Below, one piece after another: positions 15,625 through 22,610 of a stretch of 25,403 bases of DNA (within the stretch, counting starts at the first letter, position 1; each line of letters starts with the position of its first letter). Below the pieces are notes generated by a model, which did no database searches, was not told the origin of the DNA, and worked only from the letters and a program-made list of their open reading frames with translations. A program made the translations under genes and the position numbers. This DNA comes from JAOUEE01 sp051011595 (GTDB lineage Bacteria; Actinomycetota; Acidimicrobiia; Acidimicrobiales; SHLQ01), in assembly GCA_051011595.1 (NCBI GenBank), contig JBPCTQ010000183.1, positions 1 through 25,403 of the forward strand. Reading direction: 5' to 3'.

Positions 15625-16301
15625 TCGATCACGGTGCCTGGTTCGGCCTTCTTCATCCGATCGAGCTCGACCGCCGGCATCGCGAGTGGGCAACCGACAC
15701 AGTTCTTGCCGTCGAACTCGACCACACCACTGGGCCCGAAACCGGTGCGGACGGCGTCGTACCGGCTCATCAGATCGGCGTCGATGGCCTCGGCTGCGAT
15801 GGTGCGTTCGCCTTCGACCACGGCCAGCTCGGCGTCGATGTCGGCTTCGTCGGCCTGCAGCCTGGATTGGGCGTCGTCGTGTTTTTCGTCGATCCCGGCC
15901 CGGGCCGCGTCGAATGCTTCGATCGATCCCGTGAGCGGCTCGATCTGCTCCATGAGATCGATGATCCGGTCCTCGAGCGACGTCTGGTGGCGCTTCAGCG
16001 AAGCGATCTCGTCCTGGAGCGCCTGCGCCTCCTTGGGTGAGGTGAGTGAACCGCCGTAGAGCTTTCCCTGCTCCTCTTCGGTCTTGGCCTCGAGGCTGGC
16101 CACCTCGTCCTCGAGGCGTCGTTGGTCGCGGGCCAACGCGTCTCGCTGAGTGTCGAGATCGGCCGATTCGGCATCGATCTTGCCCCGCTCCTTGCTCAAG
16201 TCGTCGAGCAGCGCTCGTTCGGGCAGCGTCAGCCGCCGGTGCGTGAGCTGCTCGATCTTGGTGTCGTGAGCGTGGAGCGCCAGGAGACTCTCGGAAGACA
16301 T
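15591..16301 (-). CDS. C4-type zinc-ribbon coiled-coil protein (DUF164/CT398-like)
   Basis: 236 residues from ATG 16301, with GAGG just upstream; the long open frame before it overlaps the PBP tail in another frame and is discarded. Residues about 5-180 are almost continuous heptad coiled coil rich in Glu, Asp, Leu and Arg. The C-terminus carries a zinc ribbon with C201-x2-C204 and C227-x2-C230, the zf-RING_7/CT398 arrangement, including the conserved GSLTSPKEAQALQDEI segment (84-99). The molecular role of the family is not firmly known; homologues are linked to nucleic-acid binding or chaperone-like functions. It is 37 bp downstream of the PBP gene and overlaps the DUF457-like gene, so PBP, this gene, the membrane protein and the phosphatase probably form one operon. 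Confidence 0.87.
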   Translation of the reverse strand: MSSESLLALHAHDTKIEQLTHRRLTLPERALLDDLSKERGKIDAESADLDTQRDALARDQRRLEDEVASLEAKTEEEQGKLYGGSLTSPKEAQALQDEIASLKRHQTSLEDRIIDLMEQIEPLTGSIEAFDAARAGIDEKHDDAQSRLQADEADIDAELAVVEGERTIAAEAIDADLMSRYDAVRTGFGPSGVVEFDGKNCVGCPLAMPAVELDRMKKAEPGTVIECQECGRLVAR

Positions 16302-16338
16302 GTCCTCACCCTGGCAGGGATGACCCAGCCGTACCACC

Positions 16339-18687
16339 TCAGCCGTCGTCCGGCGGCTGGCTGGTAGGTGGCGGCGGCTCGGTGGTGGGCGGCGGCGGCT
16401 CGGTGGTGGGCGGCGGCTGGCTGGTAGGTGGCGGAGGCTCGGAGGTGGGCGGCGGCGGTCGCTGGGTGCTCGAGGTCGGCTCAGTCGTCGACGTCGGCGC
16501 GACCGACACCGTAGGTGGCGGAGGCGGCGCGACGGCCAAGCAGGTGTCGAGCTCGCCGTCGTTGTCGGTGTCGAAGGGCTGCATGAGCGCCGGGCACTCG
16601 CCCAGGTAGGGCAGACCGCCGGCGTCGACACAGATGTCGGCGTTGCCGTCGCCGTTGATGTCGATCTCGAACGGCTCACCGCCACACGGACTGCGCAGGG
16701 AGTTGCGCAGGCGGAGCTGCTCCTCCTGGCTGAGGATGCGTTCGCCGGGCCTCGTGGACTCGGGGCCGGCGAATTCGAGGCGCGGCAGGAACGAGTGGTA
16801 GCCACGGTTGAGCTGGCCCCAGATGGTCGCGGGCACCGATCCACCGGTGACGGTGGATCGACCGAACACGCCGCGCATGGCCACCTGCTCCTCGGGGTTC
16901 CCCATCCACACCGCTGTCGCCAAGTACGGGGTGAACCCCACGAACCAAGCGTCGTAGAACGACTGGCCGGTTCCGGTCTTGCCGGCGGCCGGCTGATCGT
17001 CGAGGCCGGCCGCGGTTCCGGTGCCGCCCCGAACGTTGGCTTCGAGCACCGATGTCACCAGGCGAGCCGACTGCACGCTTATGGCGCGGGTCCGCACGGT
17101 GCGCTCGTTGGACCGGTCATAGATCACGTTGCCCTCGGCATCGGTCACCCGGTCGATGAGGTACGGGCTGACTCGGATGCCGTCGTTGGCAATGGTGGCG
17201 TACGCCGTTGCCATGTCGAGCGGTGTGATGTCGAAGGGCCCCAGCGGCATGGAGATCACCTGGGGATCGAGTTCGGTGGTCACACCGAGGGCGTTGGCCG
17301 TCTCGGCCACGTTCTGGAGCCCGACGACCTGTCCCAGGTTGAGGTAGGCACAGTTCGACGACGACAGCGTCTGAGAGCGGACCGTTCCGACGCTGCCCCC
17401 CGAACCTCCGAAGTTGGTGGCTCGGTACGGATCGGGGAATCCGCCCGTGTTCTCGAACTCGCACGGGCTGACACCATCGATCTGGTCGTCGGGTACGTAC
17501 CCGGCCTCCATTGCCGTGGCCAGCACGAACGTCTTGAACGACGACCCGGTGGGCCGGCCCTTCTGGGTGGCGATGTTGAAGCGGAACTCTTCGAATCCTG
17601 GGCCGCCGACCATGGAGCGGATGGCACCGGAGCCCGGTTCGACCGAGGCGGTGGCACCCACGATGCCCAGGTCATTGGTGGTGACGTTCTGGTTGACAGC
17701 TTCTTCGGCCAGGGCCTGGGCAATGGGATCGAACGTGGTGTACACCCGCAGTCCCCCGCCGAAAACCGCGTCCTTGCGCAGCAGGTAGGACTCGCCCAGG
17801 TACTCGGCATCGAGCAGCGCCTGCTTCACCTCTTCCAGGAAGTACGTGTCCTCGAATTCATCGGCGACCACCCGGCGGGTACGAGGAACCGGAATCTGGT
17901 CGTAGGCCTGCATCTCCTCCTCGGTGATGACGTCGAGCTCGACCAAGCGCTCGAGCGCTCGTTTGCGGCGTTCGGTGGCCACCTCGGGGTTTCGAGTGGG
18001 GTCACCCGAGGTGGGACTGGAGATGAGCGACGCCAGCATGGCGGCCTGTCCGTGGTCGAGCTGAGATGCATCAACACCGAAGTACGTCTCGGCCGCGGCC
18101 TGCACCCCGTAGCTGCCCGCACCGAAGTACACCGTGTTGAGGTAGCGCTCGAGGATCTCGTCCTTCTCCATCTGGTTCTCGAGGCGAATGGCCAATGCCG
18201 CCTCGGGCACCTTGCGCTCGAGCAGATCCTGGTCGGCGCTCAGCACACCGTTCTTGATGAGCTGTTGGGTGATGGTCGAGCCGCCCTGATCGACCGATCC
18301 GGACTCGACGTTGCGGATGAAGGCCCGCACGATGGCTCGGATGTTCACTCCGTTGTGGCGGTAGAACTCCGCGTCCTCGACCGCCAGGATGGTCTCGATG
18401 GCCTCGTCGGAGATCTGGGCCAGGGTGACGACCTCGCGATTCTCGGGGCCGGTGAGCTGACCGATCAGCTCGCCGTTCTTGTCGAACACCAGGCTGCGCC
18501 GGGCCAACACGTCGAGATCGACTTCGGCCGCCGCGCTGTCGTTGGCGGTGAGGACCGCACCCACCTGCGGCAAGAAGACAGCCAGGGTGAGCGCGAAGGC
18601 CACCGCGGCGACGAACAGGGCGACCCCCAACCTCGTCGCGCGGAACAACCACGCCGCCACCAATCGCACGTACTGCACCAGAGCCAC
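16339..18687 (-). CDS. Class A penicillin-binding protein with calcium-loop and Pro-rich tail
   Basis: 782 residues, starting at GTG 18687 (GTG 18678 or 18669 are possible; no clear ribosome binding site). It polymerises lipid II and cross-links peptidoglycan outside the membrane. A membrane anchor spans about 20-42. The GT51 transglycosylase covers about 75-250: EDAEFYRHNG (catalytic E104), QGGSTITQQLIKN (134-146) and NTVYFGAGSYGVQAAAE. The transpeptidase covers about 340-640: SSFK (nucleophile S382), SSN (443-445) and KTGT (570-573). Residues 668-718 hold two DxDxDG-type calcium loops (DINGDGNAD, DTDNDGELD), each close to a cysteine pair (C668/C686, C698/C716). Residues 719-780 form a PPPPTSx/PPPPTTE tail typical of actinobacterial PBPs. 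The calcium loops are unusual. It heads a minus-strand run and has a terminator-like hairpin in its leader. Confidence 0.95.
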   Translation of the reverse strand: MALVQYVRLVAAWLFRATRLGVALFVAAVAFALTLAVFLPQVGAVLTANDSAAAEVDLDVLARRSLVFDKNGELIGQLTGPENREVVTLAQISDEAIETILAVEDAEFYRHNGVNIRAIVRAFIRNVESGSVDQGGSTITQQLIKNGVLSADQDLLERKVPEAALAIRLENQMEKDEILERYLNTVYFGAGSYGVQAAAETYFGVDASQLDHGQAAMLASLISSPTSGDPTRNPEVATERRKRALERLVELDVITEEEMQAYDQIPVPRTRRVVADEFEDTYFLEEVKQALLDAEYLGESYLLRKDAVFGGGLRVYTTFDPIAQALAEEAVNQNVTTNDLGIVGATASVEPGSGAIRSMVGGPGFEEFRFNIATQKGRPTGSSFKTFVLATAMEAGYVPDDQIDGVSPCEFENTGGFPDPYRATNFGGSGGSVGTVRSQTLSSSNCAYLNLGQVVGLQNVAETANALGVTTELDPQVISMPLGPFDITPLDMATAYATIANDGIRVSPYLIDRVTDAEGNVIYDRSNERTVRTRAISVQSARLVTSVLEANVRGGTGTAAGLDDQPAAGKTGTGQSFYDAWFVGFTPYLATAVWMGNPEEQVAMRGVFGRSTVTGGSVPATIWGQLNRGYHSFLPRLEFAGPESTRPGERILSQEEQLRLRNSLRSPCGGEPFEIDINGDGNADICVDAGGLPYLGECPALMQPFDTDNDGELDTCLAVAPPPPPTVSVAPTSTTEPTSSTQRPPPPTSEPPPPTSQPPPTTEPPPPTTEPPPPTSQPPDDG
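16351..16461 (-). repeat. 21-bp-period repeat encoding the Pro-rich PBP tail
   Basis: GGTGGGCGGCGG-type units recur about every 21 bases (one unit 18) and encode PPPPTSE/PPPPTSQ/PPPTTE/PPPPTTE segments at PBP residues about 743-779. The near-identical DNA units suggest copy-number change by slippage. The tail probably spans or contacts the cell wall. Confidence 0.75.
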
Positions 18688-18990
18688 CGTACCGGTCTGG
18701 AGCGGCGGTGAGAGGTCGGGCGCCGGGCCTCGATGCCGGGTGCGAAAAACGCCCCGGCGCGCCCGTGGTCCTCTCCCCTCCGATCGGACCCTGGGCGCGC
18801 CGGCGGGGGTAGCTAAGCAGACCGAGCTTGCGGGTTCGTCGCGGTGAGCGTGATCGTCGTCACATCGTCATCAGCTTGCGCGAAAGCTGTCTCTGGACAT
18901 CACCGACATCGACGGTGGGTGCGAATCCTGCATCCGAACGTGACCCAGAGCGCTTTTCTGACGCAGTCGTCAGGAAGGGCTGGGTAACGC
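18688..18990. other. 303-bp intergenic region with several RNA-like hairpins
   Basis: No gene is seen between the PBP start (18687) and the PPOX stop (18991), both on the minus strand. The region holds a long GC hairpin with a T-tract (listed separately), a 6-bp hairpin CAGCTT/AAGCTG at 18872-18889, and a stem at 18943-18985 (ACCCAG/CTGGGT enclosing a 10-bp inner stem). The inner stem pairs with G-U wobbles when read on the plus strand and has mismatches on the minus strand. It most likely contains the PBP promoter and leader. By eye I find no match to tRNA, T-box, cobalamin, SRP or RNase P RNA. Confidence 0.45.
18745..18803 (-). terminator. Strong hairpin with T-tract in the PBP leader (attenuator candidate)
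   Basis: On the minus strand an 11-bp perfect stem (arms 18793-18803 and 18754-18764), a 2x2 internal loop, and a further 5-bp stem (18786-18790 with 18767-18771) enclose a 14-base purine-rich loop. TTTTT follows at 18749-18745. This is a classic intrinsic terminator layout. It ends 58 bases before the PBP start and about 190 bases past the PPOX stop, so it either terminates PPOX read-through or attenuates PBP transcription. Confidence 0.7.
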
Positions 18991-19458
18991 CTAGTAACCG
19001 CCGCTGAGTTTGTGATGATCCCAGCTCACGATCTTGTCGGCCTTCACCACCACTGCGGTGCGTTTGGCCGCCATGTGCTCGGCGGCCTCGGACAACATCT
19101 CGGCCGGAATGTCGGGCTGATTACGGGTCATCACCGCCAACGCCAACGGATGAACGGCGGCCTTGTCGGTGATGAGCTCGGCGTGACCGCGGATCATCAC
19201 CCCTCGCAGCGTCTCGTATGTGGTGCCGTCCTCGAGCAGGACCGTGATGCGGTTGTCTCGCTCGAGGTTCTTGATCTTCTGGGACTTGGTGTAGGTCTCG
19301 AACACCAGATCGCCATCAACGATGGCAAACCACAAGGTGGACAGATGGGGAACACCATCGTGACCGTTGACCGCCACCTGGAGACTCTTCTGGGCGGCGA
19401 TGAAGGACTCGGTCTCATCGTCGGTCATACGAATCTGGTCTCGGCGATTGTCGGCCAT
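18991..19458 (-). CDS. PPOX-class (F420-type) pyridoxamine oxidase-like protein
   Basis: 155 residues from ATG 19458, with AGGAG six bases upstream, a strong ribosome binding site. The fold is the split beta-barrel of the pyridoxamine 5'-phosphate oxidase superfamily. Visible signatures are HLSTLWFAIVDGDLVFETYTKSQKIKNLERDNRITVLLE (from residue about 38), YETLRGVMIRGHAELI (from about 80) and the C-terminal AVVVKADKIVSWDHHKLSGGY. This pattern fits the actinobacterial 'PPOX class F420-dependent' group, which reduce small molecules with coenzyme F420 (some members use FMN or bind haem); the cofactor is an inference. The upstream 6C RNA ends about 53 bases before the start on the same strand. It is monocistronic. 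Confidence 0.88.
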   Translation of the reverse strand: MADNRRDQIRMTDDETESFIAAQKSLQVAVNGHDGVPHLSTLWFAIVDGDLVFETYTKSQKIKNLERDNRITVLLEDGTTYETLRGVMIRGHAELITDKAAVHPLALAVMTRNQPDIPAEMLSEAAEHMAAKRTAVVVKADKIVSWDHHKLSGGY

Positions 19459-19510
19459 GGTGTTCTCCTGGTGGGCGTGGGACCCGACCGTAGCCACGCC
19501 GTCGGGCAGG

Positions 19511-19590
19511 ACGAAAACGAGCACGTCCCGCCGATGGGGGGATCGGCGGGACGTGAATTGCTGTCGTACCGTTGGGGGGAACGGTCGCAG
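19511..19590 (-). ncRNA. 6C small RNA (two hairpins with CCCCCC loops)
   Basis: On the minus strand two perfect hairpins each display a CCCCCC loop. The first is 6 bp: ACCGTT (19585-19580), C6 (19579-19574), AACGGT (19573-19568). The second is 14 bp, with arms 19555-19542 and 19535-19522 and C6 at 19541-19536, and is followed by TTTT (19517-19514), an intrinsic terminator. Two C6-loop hairpins are the definition of the actinobacterial 6C RNA family (B11 in Mycobacterium tuberculosis), whose C-rich loops pair with G-rich mRNA sites. The 5' end is not visible; a GGAAC-N18-GTT promoter-like match would place it near 19613-19618, giving an RNA of about 105 nt with a possible third stem at 19592-19618. 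Confidence 0.88.
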
Positions 19591-19591
19591 C

Positions 19592-19618
19592 GAGGGGGCC
19601 CGTTCACGGACCCACCTC
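19592..19618. other. Third stem-loop next to the 6C RNA
   Basis: GAGG/CCTC and GGG/CCC and CCG/CGG arms pair across a TTCA loop (19603-19606), with one bulge (19614) and one mismatch (19599/19610), about 10 bp in all. It lies between the 6C hairpins and the GGAAC-N18-GTTCC element. It may be the 5' part of the 6C transcript on the minus strand or part of the meaA leader on the plus strand. Confidence 0.4.
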
Positions 19619-19620
19619 TT

Positions 19621-19648
19621 GGAACGAAAATGTACCGGCCGGTGTTCC
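19621..19648. promoter_or_regulatory. GGAAC-N18-GTTCC: possible bidirectional sigma-R/H-type promoter
   Basis: GGAAC (19621-19625) and GTTCC (19644-19648) are separated by exactly 18 bases. The actinobacterial SigR/SigH consensus is GGAAT-N18-GTT. Because the two boxes are reverse complements, the match exists on both strands: toward meaA on the plus strand and toward the 6C RNA on the minus strand. On the minus strand a TACATT (19635-19630) inside the spacer is an alternative -10. It could also simply be a dyad operator. Confidence 0.4.
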
Positions 19649-19732
19649 CCCGCGCCGCCGCTTTTCCTGTGACACCAGCCACTCCGGCCCAAGGGTTCCC
19701 GCCGGGTGGTGGTGGCAATCACCGGGCGGTCG

Positions 19733-19748
19733 GGGCACCCTTGTGCCC
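19733..19748 (+). promoter_or_regulatory. Hairpin abutting the meaA start codon
   Basis: GGGCAC (19733-19738) and GTGCCC (19743-19748) form a perfect 6-bp hairpin with a 4-base loop, directly against ATG 19749. No Shine-Dalgarno sequence lies at a usual distance. The in-frame GTG at 19743 sits within the stem. The hairpin could limit initiation or mark a start downstream. Confidence 0.35.
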
Positions 19749-21722
19749 ATGTCTGGATTCGGTGTTCCCGGCGAACGAGACCGCCCTTGGCTGATGCGGA
19801 CCTACAGCGGGCACTCCACCGCCGAAGCGTCCAACGAGCTGTACCGCACCAACCTCGCCAAGGGGCAGACCGGCCTGTCGATCGCCTTCGATCTACCCAC
19901 CCAGACCGGGTACGACCCCGACCATCCCCTGGCCCAGGGTGAGGTGGGCAAGGTGGGCGTGCCGGTGGCGCACCTCGGGCACATGCGCACGCTGCTCGAC
20001 GGCATCCCGGTGGGCGAGATGAACACTTCGATGACGATCAACGCACCGGCTGCCTGGTTGTTGGGGCTCTATGTCGCCCACGCCGACGAGGCCGGGATCG
20101 ACTCCGGCGCCCTCCGCGGCACCACCCAGAACGACATCGTCAAGGAATACCTGTCCCGGGGTACGTACATCTTCCCGCCCGAACCCAGCCGTCGTCTCAC
20201 CGTCGACACCGTCGCCTTCTGTATGCGCCACGCCCCGCGGTGGAATCCCATGAACGTGTGCAGTTATCACCTCCAGGAAGCGGGAGCCACGCCGGTTCAG
20301 GAGATCGCCTACGCACTGGCCAACGCCATCGATGTGCTCGACGCGGTGCGCCAATCGGGACAGGTGAGCGACGACGAGCTACCGGCGGCGGTGGCATCGA
20401 TCTCGTTCTTCGTGAACTCGGGGATCCGGTTCGTGGAGGAGATCTGCAAGATGCGGGCCTTCACCGCCATGTGGGACCGCATCTGCGCGGAGCGGTACGG
20501 CGTGGCCGACCCCAAGGCTCGACGATTTCGGTACGGCGTGCAGGTGAACTCGTTGGGACTCACCGAGGCCCAACCCGAGAACAACGTGCAACGGATCGTG
20601 CTCGAAGCGTTGGGGGTGACGATGTCGAAGGGGGCTCGGGCCCGATCGATTCAGCTGCCGGCCTGGAACGAAGCGCTGGGCCTGCCGCGGCCATGGGACC
20701 AGCAATGGTCCCTGCGGGTCCAACAAGTGCTGGCCCACGAGACCGACCTGCTCGAATACGACGACATCTTCGATGGGTCACACGTGATCGAGGCTCGAAC
20801 CGCCGAGTTGATCGAGGCAGCCCAGGCCGAGCTCGACGAGGTGTTGGAGCTGGGCGGCGCCTTCGCGGCCATCGGCGAACTGAAGCGACGCCTGGTGGCC
20901 AGCCACACCGACCGGGTCCGACGCATCGAGTCCGGTGATCAGATCGTGGTCGGTGTCAACGACTACACCGAAACTGCCCCGTCCCCACTCGGCGGCGACG
21001 AGGCGATACTGCGGGTCGACCCTGCCGTCGGCCAGCAGATGGCGGCCGATGTCCAACAGTGGCGCTCGCAGCGAGATCAGGCCGAGGTCGACAAGGCCCT
21101 GCTCGCCCTGGCCGCGGCCGCCCGGGGCACCGACAACGTGATGGCGGCCACCGTGGCCCTGGCCCGGGCCGGTGGCACCACCGGCGAGTGGGCCGACACC
21201 CTGCGAGACGTCTTCGGCGAGTTCAGAGCACCCACGGGCACCGACGCCGGCGGCCGGTCGAGCCCCGGACTGATCGAAGTGGCCCAGCGCGCCAAGGAGC
21301 TCCCCGCCGGACCGCCACGGGTGCTGGTGGCCAAACCCGGTCTCGACGGACACAGCAACGGCGCCGAGCAGATCGCCATGGCGGCCCGCGATGCCGGCAT
21401 GGAGGTCATCTACCAGGGCATTCGCACCACCGCCGAGCACATTGCCGCGGTGGCCCGAGACGAGGACGTCGATCTCGTGGGTCTCAGCATCTTGTCGGGC
21501 ACCCACCTCGAGCTGGTGAGCGATGTGCTGGCCCAGCTACGGGCCGAAGACGTCGACGTGCCCGTGGTGGTGGGTGGCATCATCCCCGCCGACGATCAGC
21601 AACAGCTGCGGGGCGACGGTGTGGCCGCCGTCTACACCCCCGCCGACTACCGCCTCGAAGACATCATGGGTGAGATCCTGGATCTGGTGGTGGCCCACCG
21701 CCAGCCGGTCGCCGCCGAGTGA
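19749..21722 (+). CDS. meaA: MeaA / ethylmalonyl-CoA mutase-type B12-dependent mutase
   Basis: 657 residues from ATG 19749; the open frame extends to 19572 but that part has no family character. It is a coenzyme B12-dependent acyl-CoA mutase in one chain. The N-terminal TIM barrel opens with RPWLMRTYSGHSTAEASNE (12-30), then GLSIAFDLPTQTGYDPDHP, MNTSMTINA (91-99), GTTQNDIVKEYLSRGTYIFPP (124-144) and WNPMNVCSYHLQEAGATPVQE (165-185). This wording is that of MeaA/Ecm rather than methylmalonyl-CoA mutase MutB. The C-terminal B12 domain (522-657) shows LDGHSNG (D533, H535, G538; base-off histidine), GLSILSGTH and VVVGGIIP. Ecm converts (2R)-ethylmalonyl-CoA to methylsuccinyl-CoA in the ethylmalonyl-CoA pathway of C2 assimilation. 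No other pathway gene is in the window. It stands alone, convergent with the next gene (6-bp gap). Confidence 0.88.
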   Translation: MSGFGVPGERDRPWLMRTYSGHSTAEASNELYRTNLAKGQTGLSIAFDLPTQTGYDPDHPLAQGEVGKVGVPVAHLGHMRTLLDGIPVGEMNTSMTINAPAAWLLGLYVAHADEAGIDSGALRGTTQNDIVKEYLSRGTYIFPPEPSRRLTVDTVAFCMRHAPRWNPMNVCSYHLQEAGATPVQEIAYALANAIDVLDAVRQSGQVSDDELPAAVASISFFVNSGIRFVEEICKMRAFTAMWDRICAERYGVADPKARRFRYGVQVNSLGLTEAQPENNVQRIVLEALGVTMSKGARARSIQLPAWNEALGLPRPWDQQWSLRVQQVLAHETDLLEYDDIFDGSHVIEARTAELIEAAQAELDEVLELGGAFAAIGELKRRLVASHTDRVRRIESGDQIVVGVNDYTETAPSPLGGDEAILRVDPAVGQQMAADVQQWRSQRDQAEVDKALLALAAAARGTDNVMAATVALARAGGTTGEWADTLRDVFGEFRAPTGTDAGGRSSPGLIEVAQRAKELPAGPPRVLVAKPGLDGHSNGAEQIAMAARDAGMEVIYQGIRTTAEHIAAVARDEDVDLVGLSILSGTHLELVSDVLAQLRAEDVDVPVVVGGIIPADDQQQLRGDGVAAVYTPADYRLEDIMGEILDLVVAHRQPVAAE

Positions 21723-21728
21723 CCGGGT

Positions 21729-22565
21729 TCAGCTCCGCCAGAACCGCAGCAGATGAACGGCCCCGATGAGGCCGCCGACACCCACCAAACCCAGCGCAAT
21801 GAGACGGGTGCGGTCCGGCTCCTGGTCGGGTTCCCAAGAGATCGTCAGCGGCTCGGCCGCTCGTAGCTGAGTGGCGGACATGACGCCGTAGGTTGGTTCC
21901 CAGAGATGCAGGTCACCGTCGAGCCCGTCGGCATTGTGATCGGTGACGTTGCCGGCGACCGACACCACCAGCCGGAGGTTGACCCCGTCGCCGGTGGGCT
22001 CATCGGTGCCGAATTCGGCCAACGGACTCAACCAGGCACTGGCGGCGTCGATGCTGAGCGTGATGGTGGTCTCGGTCTCCACCACGTCGATCCCCCACAG
22101 GGCGATCATCGACAGTCGTCCGGTCGAGGTATCAACCGGCCCGCCGAGGTCGGCATCGCCCTCGTCTCCGGCGCCGACCACCCGGCCCCAGCTCTCGAGC
22201 TCGTCGAGGCTGGCGAACCGCTCGCGATAACGCAGGCCCACCTGATCGTCCATCACGAACGTCTCCAGGGTTGCCCCTTCGGGGGCCTCGTACTGGTCGA
22301 CACCGGCGGCCAGCGACGCCACCGCTTCCTCGGGCTCGGTCCGCCGCATGAGGTCCTGGAGCTCGCCCCACTCGAGGTCGGCCAGGTCGTTGCCGGCGTC
22401 GAGAAATCCGCCTTCCTCGAAGCCGTCGCGGGTGACGAACCAGGTCACCGACAGCTCCCCTGCTCCGGTCTCCTCGATCGTGAGGCGCTCGTCGAGGGTG
22501 GGCACACAAGCCGACACGGCGACGGCGATCAGACCAGCAGCGAGGATCCTGCGCGGAATCGCCAT
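21729..22565 (-). CDS. LppM/DUF3153-like lipoprotein with C-terminal membrane helix
   Basis: 278 residues. The signal MAIPRRILAAGLIAVAVSAC has a lipobox with cysteine C20. The body is Asp/Glu-rich and appears mostly beta-strand (LDERLTIEETGAGELSVTWFV, LRYRERFASLDELESWG, ITLSIDAASAW), and a C-terminal helix (about 256-274, LIALGLVGVGGLIGAVHLLRFW) would anchor it a second time. This lipid-plus-helix layout and the opening 'C...GsG' pattern recall the mycobacterial LppM (DUF3153) family, but I give this tentatively. It would face the cell exterior; the function is unknown. It follows the fructosamine-kinase gene by 45 bp on the same strand and is probably co-transcribed. Confidence 0.65.
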   Translation of the reverse strand: MAIPRRILAAGLIAVAVSACVPTLDERLTIEETGAGELSVTWFVTRDGFEEGGFLDAGNDLADLEWGELQDLMRRTEPEEAVASLAAGVDQYEAPEGATLETFVMDDQVGLRYRERFASLDELESWGRVVGAGDEGDADLGGPVDTSTGRLSMIALWGIDVVETETTITLSIDAASAWLSPLAEFGTDEPTGDGVNLRLVVSVAGNVTDHNADGLDGDLHLWEPTYGVMSATQLRAAEPLTISWEPDQEPDRTRLIALGLVGVGGLIGAVHLLRFWRS

Positions 22566-22610
22566 CGCCTTGTTCTAGCCCACCGCCGAAGGAGCGGTCG
22601 GGGTGGCGAC

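Noticed and set aside
16302..16844. Upstream extension of the zinc-ribbon frame
   Set aside because: It reads the PBP Pro-rich region in another frame as Arg/Ser/Pro-rich sequence; the ATG at 16301 gives the family-typical start.
16795..18711. 638-codon plus-strand open frame over the PBP gene
   Set aside because: It is a shadow of a gene with clear GT51 and transpeptidase motifs; open antisense frames are expected at this GC content.
18688..18990. c-di-AMP (ydaO) riboswitch or tRNA in the PBP leader
   Set aside because: Short look-alike strings occur (for example GGGTGCGAATCC on the plus strand and CGAACCCG on the minus strand), but they are on opposite strands or lack the other conserved blocks, and no cloverleaf can be drawn.
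19572..19748. Upstream extension of the meaA frame
   Set aside because: It covers the 6C/hairpin region, lacks MeaA character and has no ribosome binding site.
19459..19748. Cobalamin riboswitch upstream of the B12-dependent mutase
   Set aside because: I see no B12 box on either strand; the AGGAGA near 19465 is the ribosome binding site of the PPOX gene and lacks the surrounding consensus.
22576..22606. Bulged hairpin between the fructosamine-kinase and LppM-like genes
   Set aside because: About 8 bp with a bulge and no T-tract; too weak to list as a terminator, and the two genes are probably co-transcribed.
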